Positions 26,038 to 36,508 of a stretch of 43,930 nucleotides of DNA are shown here, piece after piece. The DNA comes from Pigoraptor chileana. Lineage: Eukaryota > Opisthokonta > Filasterea. Position numbers and translations under genes: made by a program. The stretch spans positions 1 to 43,930 of the forward strand of contig CALSCR010000400.1 in assembly GCA_943704495.1 (NCBI GenBank). Reading direction: 5' to 3'. Under the pieces are notes generated by a model. That model was not told the DNA's origin, did not search any database, and saw only the letters and a program-made list of their open reading frames with translations. Position 1 is the stretch's first letter, and each line of letters opens with the position of its first letter.

Positions 26038-27025
26038 GTCCATGGCGCTCAAGGTCTGCGATCCAAGCGTATGATGGGGACACAACATCTCCTATTCAGT
26101 CTCTCTCGCGATCTCTCTCCCTGTCTCTCTCTCTGTAGAGTCCATGGGCACAGCGCTTAAGATACTGACCTGAATCCTGCATCTGTCCGGCTCTCTCTCG
26201 CTCTCTCTCTCTCTGTCTCGTAGCTTTGTGGAGTCCATGGGCACAGTGTTTATTATGTGATACTGGCTTGAATCTTACATCTCGCACCTGCGGGTTCGTG
26301 TGTGCGCGTTTGTCTGCCGCCTCTCGCTCGCGCTTTCTCACCTGTACATGCAACCATTTTTTGTCGGCCATGTCTACTGTCTCCTTGCCTGCCCTGTCAA
26401 GAGAGCGGACTTCTTTTGCCCATGTCCATCACTCAACACTATGAGAGCCTCCGTAGTTGTATGTATGTCTGTTTGAATTTCGATCTATCTTGTCGCGCGT
26501 TTAAATTCAAAATTCTGTCAATTCGGTCTGTCATTTGCGTCAACTGCCCCAATCACCAATATTACTCCTCACTGCGTTGAACCCCTCAAATCATTTTAAA
26601 AACATGTTTATTGAAAGAACAAAAGGGCATCTAAAGTAAGAACAAAAGAAAAGAAGATAAGAGATAATATTTTCACCCCTTTATAATTGGCCTTTGTATT
26701 TACTTTCTATCGGAAGTATACGAAGTATGAGATTATTTTTTACTTATTACAACAAATGGAAGGGCGTTAATTGCAAACTAACGATGATGATTGAATTGCG
26801 CGATCAGACACGCACAACATGTGCCAAACTGCGGACTTTCTGTAACGGGCGAGTGTGCATTGTGTACGTTGTAATTTCGTTTCTACTTCCGGGTTTCTCT
26901 CCGCCCGTCACTGGATTGTGGGCGTCCCGTGAGACATAGTCACACACACACACACACTCACGCAACCGGCAAACGCTTAATACGCAGACTGGACACGCCC
27001 GTGCATACATAGACGGACTCCTGCA
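26038..27025. other. Convergent intergenic region
   Basis: This lies between the 3' ends of the SMYD-like gene (plus) and the MurQ-kinase gene (minus). Apart from the two dispersed repeat copies (26096-26283) it holds an A-rich patch (about 26585-26670) and a short CA tract (26940-26960). No gene is seen. Confidence 0.55.
26096..26283 (+). repeat. Dispersed CCATGGGCACAG repeat, two tandem copies (4 and 5)
   Basis: There are two modules of CT tract plus core: core at 26137-26183 (AGTCCATGGGCACAGCGCTT, later CTGAATC) and core at 26224-26282 (TTTGTGGAGTCCATGGGCAC, later CTTGAATCTTACATC). The period is about 90 bp. Their arrangement defines the module better than any single copy. Confidence 0.65.
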
Positions 27026-29206
27026 CTACGTTGCCAGCGCACCACGCACCGCAACAGTACACGCTTTTAGCGCCGCATCCTCAACAACCTCCACACGCGA
27101 CATCCGCGCATCCAAACCCGCACAAGAGTGTGCGATTACCCTCGCCACAGATTCAGTAACAAGACTCTGATAGTACGAGGACCGAGCCAACAGACTGCCC
27201 GCAAACACGACCGTAATACACACTACATTGCAGCCTCCACTTTGTTCCGGCGACGAGGGTATCTGATCCTCCCGTGCACCATTATTGCAATCTCCAGTGG
27301 CACGCAGACGCCTGACGACGGACCCGGCCATTTCTCCCAGCTGTAAAGCCCCGGCTTCAACAAGTGCACGTGCCACAGCGTCGCCCTCCTCTGCAGCAAG
27401 CAGCACCTCGGTCGCAAGTGTCGCAAGCTGCGCCCTGTGACGCCACTCTGACGCATCGCTGTGCAATAGCGACACCAAACGCTCCGCAGTGACTTCCTCT
27501 CCACAGCCCATTTTAGTGAGCAGTCGACGAGTGAGGGTTGTTTGTTCGCCTCGTCCGTCCCTGGCACGTGCCACCGCACTGAGTGCAGACAGTGCAAGTG
27601 CATACCCGCTTCCCTCGTCGCCCAGCAACGGACCCCATCCGCCCGCCGACACAGTGTGCGGGTACAGCCGTTGACCTTCGCCCTCACTTTCAATCGCACC
27701 ACGTGCGCCGCCCACTTCCCCATCGACACTGCCGGAGACGTCGCTGCGCCGTCCCACACATATGGATCCGGTGCCCGCGATCACCGCAACAGTATACGCA
27801 CTCGCAGGCACTTTCTGGGATTCCTCTGTGACGTGATCCACGAGAAGTATGTCGGCGTCAGTGGCAACGACGACTTTTCTTGCAATGTTCTCCTTTTTCG
27901 CCCACACGGATATCCTCACTCTATCCTCACGACGCCCAGCACCAGCAAGACCCAGGCACACACATGCGACGCTTGTACGCTGCATCGACGCAGACACAAA
28001 TGCAGTGTCAATTGCTGTGCGGATTGCTGCGAACGCACTTTCTTCGCCCACAGTGTGCACATTGGATGGCCCGGATGTCCCGCGTCCGAGCACGTCACAA
28101 GCCGATCTGTCGTCACGTCGGATCCTTGCAAGCACTGCAACAGTGTGGCTTCCACCGCCATCAACACCGATAATGAGTTCATCCGAGCTACATTTTTTCA
28201 TTGCTGCAAATGCAGACTCGTGTGTTTTGTGCGATGATGTCGCACTCGATTCTGCTGATTGTGACGAGGCGCAGGGGTCGCTGCAGGCCACAGGCGGCTC
28301 CACAAAGAGTCTCACGCACTCACTGCTCAGAACATCCGCCAGTCGTCCATCCGCCGCATCGAGCGCTTTCCTGGCGTCTGTGGGAGATATGTGCATTAGC
28401 GTTGCCACAATCGCCGTCTTGAGATGCCAGTCGCATGCAGCGAGAATTGCGTTCGATTCCGTCTCATCAACACCGCACACTGTGCGCACGATGCGATTGG
28501 CCCTCACTTTCAGTTTTCCGTTACTGGCGCAGAGATCAACCATGAGGTTTCCGAATGTTTTTCCGAGAAGTACCATGGATCCCGTGCTGAGCATGTTAAG
28601 CACCATCTTTGTCGCTGTTCCCGCGCGAAGTCGGGTGGATCCGCTGAGGACCTCTGGCCCGCACACGACCTCAATCGCAATATCTGCAGCTCTGCTAATC
28701 TCCGAGTCCGCATTGCATGCCACACTAATCGCAGATGCGCCCACCGTACGTGCGCGATGCAACGCCCCGAGTACGTATGGAGTGCGGCCACTCGCGGCGA
28801 TTCCAACGACGGCGTCTTTACTGCAAATATTGAGAGCATCCAAGTCGGATGCCCCGAGTGCCGGCTCATCCTCCGCGCCTTCCACAGACTCAGTCACTGC
28901 GCGTATGCCGCCTGCCATTATTCCAACGACCATGTGCGGGGGCGTGCTGAACGTGGGAGGGCATTCGGTCGCATCAAGCACACCTAACCGTCCGCTTGTA
29001 CCAGCACCAAGGTAGATCAGCCGTCCACCGCGACGTAATCGGTCTGCGATGAACTCGATAGCCGCCGCAATCTGAGTAGATGCATGCAAAACACACGGAG
29101 CAATCTTCGCATCCTCGCTGTTCATCAGGCGCACAATGTCCACCGCCGAGAGTTGGTCGAGGTTGGCGGATGCAGGATTGCGCGATTCGGTCGTGAGCGC
29201 ATCCAT
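27026..29206 (-). CDS. MurQ etherase - BadF/NAGK sugar kinase fusion, 726 aa, intronless
   Basis: The N-terminal half is N-acetylmuramate 6-phosphate etherase, which cleaves the lactyl ether of MurNAc-6P to give GlcNAc-6P and D-lactate. LTTESRNPAS (4-13) is the MurQ N-terminus. SIS-fold motifs are YLGAGTSGRLGVLDATECPP (65-84), ESVEGAEDE (106-114) and STRLRAGTATK (190-200). E81 and the E of VEGAED correspond to the catalytic acids of bacterial MurQ. After a Ser/Ala linker (about 296-340) comes a BadF/BadG/NAGK-type ATPase domain: IIGVDGGGSHT (345-355), VVATDAD (446-452), AVIAGTGSICVG (474-485) and AGGWGPLLGDEGSGYAL (521-537). Together they could phosphorylate a peptidoglycan amino sugar and channel it to GlcNAc-6P. 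ATG at 29206 is the start, since it matches the MurQ N-terminus. The lack of introns and the bacterial-type architecture suggest horizontal transfer. The first domain is related to animal glucokinase regulator, but all MurQ motifs are retained here. Confidence 0.94.
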   Translation of the reverse strand: MDALTTESRNPASANLDQLSAVDIVRLMNSEDAKIAPCVLHASTQIAAAIEFIADRLRRGGRLIYLGAGTSGRLGVLDATECPPTFSTPPHMVVGIMAGGIRAVTESVEGAEDEPALGASDLDALNICSKDAVVGIAASGRTPYVLGALHRARTVGASAISVACNADSEISRAADIAIEVVCGPEVLSGSTRLRAGTATKMVLNMLSTGSMVLLGKTFGNLMVDLCASNGKLKVRANRIVRTVCGVDETESNAILAACDWHLKTAIVATLMHISPTDARKALDAADGRLADVLSSECVRLFVEPPVACSDPCASSQSAESSATSSHKTHESAFAAMKKCSSDELIIGVDGGGSHTVAVLARIRRDDRSACDVLGRGTSGPSNVHTVGEESAFAAIRTAIDTAFVSASMQRTSVACVCLGLAGAGRREDRVRISVWAKKENIARKVVVATDADILLVDHVTEESQKVPASAYTVAVIAGTGSICVGRRSDVSGSVDGEVGGARGAIESEGEGQRLYPHTVSAGGWGPLLGDEGSGYALALSALSAVARARDGRGEQTTLTRRLLTKMGCGEEVTAERLVSLLHSDASEWRHRAQLATLATEVLLAAEEGDAVARALVEAGALQLGEMAGSVVRRLRATGDCNNGAREDQIPSSPEQSGGCNVVCITVVFAGSLLARSSYYQSLVTESVARVIAHSCAGLDARMSRVEVVEDAALKACTVAVRGALAT

Positions 29207-29940
29207 GATGATCAAGATGAACGTGGCGCAAAAGGAATCAGCGAAAGGGCCCAGGGCTCACTCTGAGTAAATGCCAGACTCAGTTGTAAAGTGCTGCGCT
29301 GAGGTTTGCATGCGAGGCATAGATCAACCATGACGGCAATTAGATGCCATCTCAATATGGTGGATACGGTCGTGACTTCAGTGGTCACGTGATGACATTG
29401 TCCAGCTGACAGCAACGTCTTCTGCGAATTCGCATAATCGCGTCAGTCGTGGGATACCAATGTCGACGCTGATCGCCCGTATGCCTTCCTCCTGGAACAA
29501 CGATCTTGCCGTGGCGAGTGTATATTTCTAGGTGATTGGGATGCTGCACGAGGAAGAAGTGAAGCGCGGTCGCGTGACCAACTGCCCGAATGCGGCGGCC
29601 GTGTCTGCGGTGCAGCGCCACCGTTTCCACATACTCAAGAGGGTTGGTCCCCTTTGCACATGTCCAGTTTCATGTGCGGCACAGGCGAGAAGTGTATGCG
29701 CCGTTCGATGTTCGCGAGTGCAACGGGTGATTTCTTTGCACTTGGAATGGTGTCGTAACCCTAATGGCCCATTAGGATCAGTTTGAGTCCCAACACGGCT
29801 CAGATGTATTTCTGATCCCCGGCTGACAAACCGACACACATGAATCACACCGCCGCAATTCCGACATCTCGCAATACAACAAAGCCCAATGTAAACCCCA
29901 GAGTCAATGGCCGGCGGTGACTGTCCCTGAACATTAGCAT
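29207..29940. other. Upstream region of the MurQ-kinase gene, bordering the gap
   Basis: A CACGTG lies 180 bp upstream of the MurQ-kinase ATG (29386-29391). Several short open frames on both strands between 29400 and 29940 show no motif, so I assign nothing. Confidence 0.5.
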
Positions 29941-30325
29941 NNNNNNNNNNNNNNNNNNNNNNNNNNNNNNNNNNNNNNNNNNNNNNNNNNNNNNNNNNNN
30001 NNNNNNNNNNNNNNNNNNNNNNNNNNNNNNNNNNNNNNNNNNNNNNNNNNNNNNNNNNNNNNNNNNNNNNNNNNNNNNNNNNNNNNNNNNNNNNNNNNNN
30101 NNNNNNNNNNNNNNNNNNNNNNNNNNNNNNNNNNNNNNNNNNNNNNNNNNNNNNNNNNNNNNNNNNNNNNNNNNNNNNNNNNNNNNNNNNNNNNNNNNNN
30201 NNNNNNNNNNNNNNNNNNNNNNNNNNNNNNNNNNNNNNNNNNNNNNNNNNNNNNNNNNNNNNNNNNNNNNNNNNNNNNNNNNNNNNNNNNNNNNNNNNNN
30301 NNNNNNNNNNNNNNNNNNNNNNNNN
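29941..30325. other. Assembly gap (385 N)
   Basis: A run of N of definite length. It adjoins the minisatellite region, so the gap probably reflects repeat-caused assembly failure, and its true length may differ. Confidence 0.99.
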
Positions 30326-30670
30326 ACGCGGGAGACTGAGGCTTGATGCTGACAAAGAAGCTTTCTGTGGCATCAAAGTGAGTGCATGGATCCTGTGCAT
30401 CCAACTCATGGAACGACAACGCGAGACCCGAGCGGAAGATAGCGACGAGACGAAAGGTCTTTGCCACATAAGAAAAGATCAAATGATGACAAAACCCACT
30501 CTGTCGTCTTATGGGGTGGTCCCCGAATATCCAGTCCACGCAGGTCCATCATATGCGACTGTGCGGGTATACTGCGGGCTGTTTTCAAGCGGAGTGAGCA
30601 CAATTCGTTCGGTGGCGCCCTCCATCTCAAGCTCAATGTGAGCGCCGTCAAATTCAAACGATATCTTCAT
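30326..30670 (-). CDS. Unresolved coding fragment(s) next to the gap
   Basis: Two minus-strand stretches look coding but I could not join them. One starts at an ATG (30670) and reads MKISFEFDGAHIELEMEG, then ERIVLTPLENSPQ, before a stop. The other, ending at the gap, reads TFRLVAIFRSGLALSFHEL, then DATESFFVSIKPQSPA (about 30459-30326), preceded by a pyrimidine-rich stretch and AG. A donor-like GTGGGT lies between them at about 30500, but phases do not match. A partial gene lost in the gap is likely. No family is recognised. Confidence 0.3.
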
Positions 30671-31279
30671 GGAAGGAACCGCAGTCGAGGCAGTTGCACT
30701 AGTGTAATCCATCTCGTAGCAAACGATATGTTCATCGACAGAACCGCAGTCGAGGCAGTTGCACTCAGTGTGATCCATCTCCGTAGCAAACGATATCTTC
30801 ATGGAAAGAACCGCAGTCGAGGTAGTTGCACTCAGCGTAATCCATCTCCGTGGCAAACGATATCTTCATGGGAAGAAACGTAGTCGAGGTAGTTGCACTC
30901 AGCGTAATCCATCTCCGTAGCAAACAATATCTTCATGGAAAGAACCGCAGTCGAGGCAGTTGCACTCAGCGTAATCCATCTCCGTAGCAAACGATATCTT
31001 CATGGAAAGAACCGCAGTCGAGGCAGTTGCACTCAGTGTGGTCCATCTCCGTGGCAATCGATGTGTTCATCGACAGAAACGCAGTCGAAGCAGTTGCACT
31101 CAGTGCAATCCATCTCCGTGGCAATCGATATGTTCATCGACAGAAACGTAGTCGAGGCAGTTGCACTCAGTGTAATCCATCTCCGTGGCAATCGATAGTG
31201 TTCATCGACATCTCCGTGGCAATCGATATGTTCATCGACAGAACCGCAGTCGAGGCAGTTGCACTCAGTGTAATCCATG
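30659..31279. repeat. 67-bp tandem minisatellite, about nine units
   Basis: The anchor GCAGTCGAGG (or variants) recurs at 30681, 30746, 30813, 30880, 30947, 31014, 31081, 31148 and 31246. The steps are 65 and then six of 67; the last step is 98 (67 + 31), caused by a partial extra unit. Units differ by a few substitutions and form two subtypes (GATATCTTCATGG and GATATGTTCATCG). On the minus strand most units contain an ATG followed by AARATATCG, matching the start of the coding-like frame at 30670. Because 67 is not a multiple of three, the reading frame changes at every unit. Confidence 0.9.
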
Positions 31280-31322
31280 GGGCGTTCAGACGCACACAGA
31301 CTCAGTGTGATCCATGGGGCGC

Positions 31323-31566
31323 TCAGACGCTCGCCCAGTTGTCGCTGTATCCAGCGTCTACATTGACGAATAAAGCTCCCCAAAGGCCATCTTGGGTGCG
31401 GTGAAACGCTCCTTGTCGATACCGCTTGGTCGGCGCAGCCACACACACACACACACACACACACCACACGCACAATCGAGTGGTTGGCGCCGGCCTTGTG
31501 TGCGACAATAGACACGATCGTGTCGGCGTCGCCAGTCACGTGCACAACGGGAGCGCTCACGCGAGA
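31323..31566 (-). CDS. Possible 3' end of a small gene (two exons)
   Basis: The minus strand can be read as exon 31474-31566 (SRVSAPVVHVTGDADTIVSI, then VAHKAGANHSI) and exon 31323-31424 (RYRQGAFHRTQDGLWGALFV, then NVDAGYSDNWASV and stop). The two are in phase, separated by a 49-nt (GT)n intron. No start exon is found in 31567-31940, and the family is unknown. The composition looks coding, but the evidence is thin. Confidence 0.25.
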
Positions 31567-31940
31567 CTGTGTGTGTGTGTGTGCTGGTGTGCTTGTGTGT
31601 GTGCTTGAGTGTGTGTGTGTGTGGTGTGTGTGATTGTGTGTATGCGTATGTGTATATGTGTGTAGAAGCTTGTAGTGTTGAGATGTGTGCTTGAAGGTGC
31701 GAGGTGACGAAAATGTTTATGACAGAAACAATTTATATACAAAAACGTACACAATTACAAGGAATAGAGGAAGAAAAAAAGCGATCATCGATCAGGAAAA
31801 ATACTCAGTTGCTCACTAATGATACACACGAGACTGTGTGAGAGAATGTAGATATTTACACATATGTACATACGCAATCGAGGATGTGGCCTTTTGCGTT
31901 GCATATACTGTCACGTGACGAAAAAACAACGCGGCGCAAT
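31567..31940. other. 3' flank of the first cluster gene
   Basis: This holds a GT-rich tract (31568-31665), an AT-rich stretch (31730-31800) and a GTCACGTGAC element at 31910-31919 just after the stop of the gene at 31941-33415. No exon is assigned. Confidence 0.5.
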
Positions 31941-33415
31941 TCAGTCAGAATCGGAATAAGCAGTGTCGGAGTCGCGGATTTCCTTGCTTAAGTTGCTTTT
32001 GCGTGTTGGAGCGCTGCGTAAAGGTGATGTTGGTGCAGAAAGTTGAGAGAGCGAGACAATACATGCACACACAATCATAATACGCACGCGTGCACAGACA
32101 CACATACATTAATCACCCACACCCACCCACACACCCATCCACACACACAGCCACCCACACACATAACTCACGGAGACGATGTGGCACTTCTTGGAAGAAG
32201 CTGCGGTTGTGATGCCGACCGCCGCACTCCGACAGGTGACCGCGATATTGCCTCGATTGCTTTTGCTTTTGCGCCAGTCGCCACTACTTTTGTGCCGACA
32301 ATGTGGCCGCCTGTAGCAAGCGAGTGAGTGCATGCGTGTATGTGTGTGTGCGTTTGTATGCGTGTCGGTTTTGTGTGTGTCGGTTACGTGTGTGCGTTTG
32401 AGTGCAAATATGATGCGCAGTGTGAGTACACAAAGGTATCATGGCTATATTCATATCCTCCCACACATACCCACACACACACACACACCAAGCTCAAGTC
32501 TCAAAAGTAAAGCAGTATACGCACGCACCTTCCCGCTTCACTTCAACTTTTTTCGCAAGCCGCTGTTGGATGCGATGGAGTTCGGCTTCCTCTTTTCTAT
32601 TGGCACAAATCAACAAAACACACAGAAAAGCTTGCGTTTAACCATGGATTTCTGGCCCTATCTTAAAAAACCGAACGCATTGTACGAGACAGGTGACCAA
32701 TTCTCCTTGCAGACCATGCATAGGGGTATTTTGTTGTAATCCACACATTAAAAATATCCATCATACGAATGAGAAACGAATGCGTCACAAGTGGCACAAA
32801 GCGCACCGTCCACGGAGTAACAGCTACTAGGCACTGGGATGTGCGATTTCAGCTGATATTTCTGACTCTCATGATTTGGAAAAAGATCCACAAAGACACG
32901 ACACACACATACACACATTCACACACACACACACACACACACCTATTTACATGTATACATACACAGCTATAAGCAGACGTCATACACACACATATCTAAG
33001 CAGATCCCATACACACACATACCTATGAAGCGATTCTGAGCTTGACCGCGTATGTTCGAGTGACTGCATCTCTTGCCGCAGTCGAATGCTTGCATGCCGA
33101 TTCCTCTCCACAAGACTGTCTTTTTCCTGTCAGTGTTGAAAACACCACATTTTTGTAACAACATAAAAGACGAAACAGTTGTTTGGCATGTAAGAAAATG
33201 GAACGATGCACTGCCGATGAATGCAAACCATCGAAAATTGATGCGGCGTGAGTTGTATATATCATTTGACTGGCGCATACCCTTGTCGATAAATCAGTCA
33301 TGGACGATGAAGGCTTCAATGATGTTTTTCGCATCGGTAGCATACTGGATCCATCCTTTTGGCTTCCAGAGACGGAAATCTTGCGACTTGTTGATGATTT
33401 GCGCGACGCCGACAT
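31941..33415 (-). CDS. NR-RL coiled-coil family member A, 172 aa, 5 exons
   Basis: I know no named family for this gene. Exons: 33281-33415 (ATG at 33415), 33023-33126, 32529-32596, 32172-32310, 31941-32013 (519 nt, phases agree at all four introns). Residues 1-45 are Ser/Lys/Arg-rich (SASRKSSTSRKISVSGS). Residues about 46-98 form a charged helix containing VERNRHASIRLRQEM and KEEAELHRIQQRLAKK; N54-R55 is followed 38 positions later by R92-L93. The rest is basic and Ser/Pro-rich (SRSPVGVRRSASQPQLLPRS), ending in RDSDTAYSDSD. The NR/RL spacing is identical in the next three genes on the same strand, which supports both the splice model and common descent. The first intron contains a (GT)n tract on the sense strand. 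A cytoskeletal or signalling scaffold role is possible but unproven. Confidence 0.7.
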
Positions 33416-34444
33416 TCTTTCACACACGCCCTCAAAAAACACACACAATCGATGGCACAGTGTTGGAAACTCTAAAACCTTTCGCTAAGGCGCAACGCTA
33501 TTTCACAACAGCTTAATCCGCAAAAGCGAATCCCGATATTTGCGAGTTATTTCTTTGACAGAAAAAGGTGTTGCTATGTATCAGGGCGTTTTGCAGAATG
33601 TTCTGAGCGTGGAAAGTCAACTGACGTATGATCCAAAACAAGTCACCACAAAGATGCGTATGGAAGGCAACCGCAGTTTCAAAGCTGACGTGAGTTGGAT
33701 GCGTGACCCCGTTGCACAAATGGGCTCGACTGAGATGGCTGAAGAATATACTGAGATTCTGCTGAAGAAATATACTGAGATTAGAGGCTATGCTCGGTAG
33801 ATGGGCGCTAAAAACAGAATTGGACGAAAGCAAGAGGAATGTACACAGACTGTGGGCACGCCCTATCACGTGATCTATTGGCACGTGACTTGAGCAATCT
33901 TATCCGCGAAGATCTTGCTTGGGTCCAATAGAAAATATCAGCTCACATCTAAACTACATATTGCGCCATCACCACTCTTTCGGGGGGTGTTTGGCAAGAG
34001 AGAGCTTCCACTGAAGAGTTCAAAGAGAGGGAAAGTCAATCGAATTTTAATGCGATTGCAGGTGCTGTGACGGCGTGTTGGGATGGAGTGGGAGTGAGGA
34101 CAGCAACGCGGGGGAATTGTGCACATTGGGCGAGTGGATGGGAGGTGTGCCGGTTGTGTGATTGTGTGTTCGCATACTAGGGATGGCTCTGATCCAAACA
34201 GGGCCAGCCACAAAGACACGCATGAGGCATACAACACAACAGTCGGGGTGGAGACTGAAGGGGTGATCATGTGCACAGTGGGAAAGGGATTGGGGGGACA
34301 GACGCACGACGCACGACGCACGACGCAAAACAGCAGAGAAGACAGGAGAAATATATCATTAGAAAAAAGAAAAGAAAAACAAAACAGAACGCGCCACTAT
34401 GTCAACGCAAAGCAAGCAATGTAGGCACACTGGATGCCACACTC
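33416..34444. other. Intergenic region between cluster members A and B
   Basis: This should hold the promoter of member A and the 3' flank of member B. It contains a paired CACGTG (33867-33872 and 33882-33887) and a small plus-strand frame (33576-33800, listed separately). An ACGCACGACGC tandem lies at about 34302-34325. Confidence 0.5.
33576..33800 (+). CDS. Small hypothetical ORF, 74 aa
   Basis: The frame from the ATG at 33576 reads MYQGVLQNVLSVESQLTYDP and ends EIRGYAR. It stays open upstream to an AG at 33513, so it could be a terminal exon of a plus-strand gene. It contains a near-tandem duplication (EEYTEILLKKYTEI) from a 21-bp repeat. No family is recognised and no 5' exon was found. 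Confidence 0.25.
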   Translation: MYQGVLQNVLSVESQLTYDPKQVTTKMRMEGNRSFKADVSWMRDPVAQMGSTEMAEEYTEILLKKYTEIRGYAR

Positions 34445-36038
34445 TCAGGCAGACACAAGTGTTGTGTCGGGAGTGGTTGGTGTCGTTTCCGGAGTGCCCG
34501 CACTAGACGACACTTTCGATGGGGGCGTCTGTGGTCGCGCCGCCTCCACTTCATCCTTGAAAGTGACGCGCGACTGACGTCTTTTCAGGCTGCCACTTGA
34601 CGGTCTCGACCCAGATGCAGACGACGGAGGACTCGGGAAAATACCCTCCACTTTAGCATCGGCGATGGTGCCAGAACCCGCAAGCGATGACAACGCACCC
34701 GCGGCATTCTCCTCGGTACTGCTCAGTGCCGGTCGACTCGCAATCTTACCAGAGAGATTGCTTTGGCTCTCGAGGGGGGCGAGGCGGCGAATGTACGACG
34801 GAAGGGAGGCATCGCGCTGTCCACGTGGCGACGACGGCGCAGACACAGACTTTGGAAGGGCGCTCGATTGCGTGGGAGACACAGTTCCTGCATTCTTGCC
34901 ATCGTCGTCAACGGGAACAATGCGTCGGCGCAAGGTGGGAGACGTGTCTGCGCTTGCACACCGCGTGGCTTCGTATGCATCAGATCCAGGCGTGGTGCCG
35001 TCGCGGATCGAGTTGAGCACAGACTGCCTGTCCATGAGAGTGAAGCTCATTGCACTCGCAGAGCTTTGTAGGCGAGGGAGGCCGTTGTCGGCTTTGTCGG
35101 AACACGCCTGGTTCATTAGCGACGACTGGACAACTGCACAGTCGTGTTGTTTTGATTGAATAAAAATGAATATGTAAAAACAAAATGAAAAAAAAGCAAA
35201 ATAAATGGATTAGCGATCCGAGATAGAAGTGGAACAAGTGCAAGAGCAACTGACATACCACACAAGAGAATTTCTTTCTTTCAAACAGAGGAGATAGTAT
35301 TATAACAAAGTGCTTCCAACGCATTCCCTTGTAAAAGGACACCACACAAAAAAAAGAATGAAATATAGTAATAACACACACAACCTACTGAAATAGTAGA
35401 TAGCGGATGTGCGAATCAAAGAAAACACAGCCAGTACTCACGTGCATCAAACCCGGCCTGCGACGAGCGTCTGCGTGTGAGTTGCGGGGGGATGGTCATC
35501 ACACCCTGGGACAGCCGACGTTCGAGGGGAGCAGCAGGCCCGCCGTTCAGGGGCGCTGCGGGAAGCATCGACGGCGCCTGACCGGAACCACGAAGCCTGG
35601 GGAAAAAAATATGAGTCGTGCGTGGGGTGCAAAAGATGCAGAGGATTGGACAGTGTTGATAAGAGGCAAGGTCTAAGAAAAATGTTTGTGTCTCTCCAAT
35701 AGAGTACTTCTTCACCAATCGCTGAGTGGATTCAACATCTCTTCCCCCTATCCCTCCTCGCACAAAAGCACATCACGCACACTAAATGGCCTCAGTAGCA
35801 GAGAAATGCAGCCCAAAGTGACCCCAAATACCTTGTCAAAGTCGACTTGTGAGTTCTCTCGGTGAAGGATAAAGAGTTTTCTCTCACATCGAGGCTGGCG
35901 CGCTGCGTTGCAAGGCGGTCCATAAACGAGCGCATAGACATTTCCTCAGACTTCCGGTGACTGTCCTGATAGCTCATGGCGGCATCCACTTGCCCGAGAG
36001 AGCGCTGTTGTGAGTGATGCGAGTGTGAGTGGGAGAGA

Positions 36039-36109
<71 letters not shown>

Positions 36110-36508
36110 ATGTGTCGGCGGTTGTAGGAAGAGTACGACAAACATGATGTGAGATGGTCGATCTTATCTCTCATAAAAAATCCATTCAGTGCAGCTTTTC
36201 AGAACCGATCCCTCCTTCCACATAAGGGAAATCAATACTTATCAAAAATTTTACTTCATCATTCCCCATGAAGTTCAAAAACATACAGATGTGGTTGCGA
36301 CGGAAAGTTCGGTTGAAAAATAAAACCACCATCGATATCGCCACCAAGGGCACAAAAGCAAAGCACATCTTCCACGCCACCAACAAACCTGCAGGTCGAC
36401 ATTTTGTGCACGATTTTGGTCGAGGAGTGATGACTTTCTGCGACCAGTGAGGTCGCGCGCATTTTCACTCGTAAGTTGATTGACGAGCGCGGTGCGTTCG
36501 ACCACCAT
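34445..36508 (-). CDS. NR-RL coiled-coil family member B, 378 aa, 4 exons
   Basis: Paralogue of the genes at 31941, 37868 and 40749. Exons: 36389-36508 (ATG at 36508), 35832-36004, 35442-35596, 34445-35133 (1137 nt, phases agree). The helix carries LDQNRAQNVDLQRSL and then KSEEMSMRSFMDRLATQ; N32-R33 is followed after 38 residues by R70-L71. Its N-terminus aligns without gaps to member D: QLTSEN at 11-16 against ELTSSN, and NR at 32-33 in both. Intron 1 falls inside the helix, and removing it restores the exact family spacing. The remaining 300 residues are disordered-looking, rich in Ser, Pro, Thr and Arg. SP and TP pairs (SAPSSPRGQ, PETTPTTPDTT) may be proline-directed kinase sites. Function is unknown. 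Confidence 0.75.
36040..36108 (+). repeat. (ATG)n trinucleotide and (GT)n tract
   Basis: A run of ATG triplets (36040-36075) passes directly into GT dinucleotides (36076-36108). It is located in intron 1 of cluster member B, shortly upstream of the exon 2 acceptor in the sense direction, where it reads (CA)n then (CAT)n. Confidence 0.9.

Noticed and set aside
27849-29015. Long antisense open frame (388 codons) on the plus strand
   Set aside because: It lies wholly inside the MurQ-kinase gene, has no motif, and arises from the high GC content at codon third positions of the real gene.
30659-31279. CRISPR-like look of regularly spaced repeats
   Set aside because: The whole 67-bp unit is repeated with no unique spacers, in a eukaryotic genome, so it is a minisatellite.
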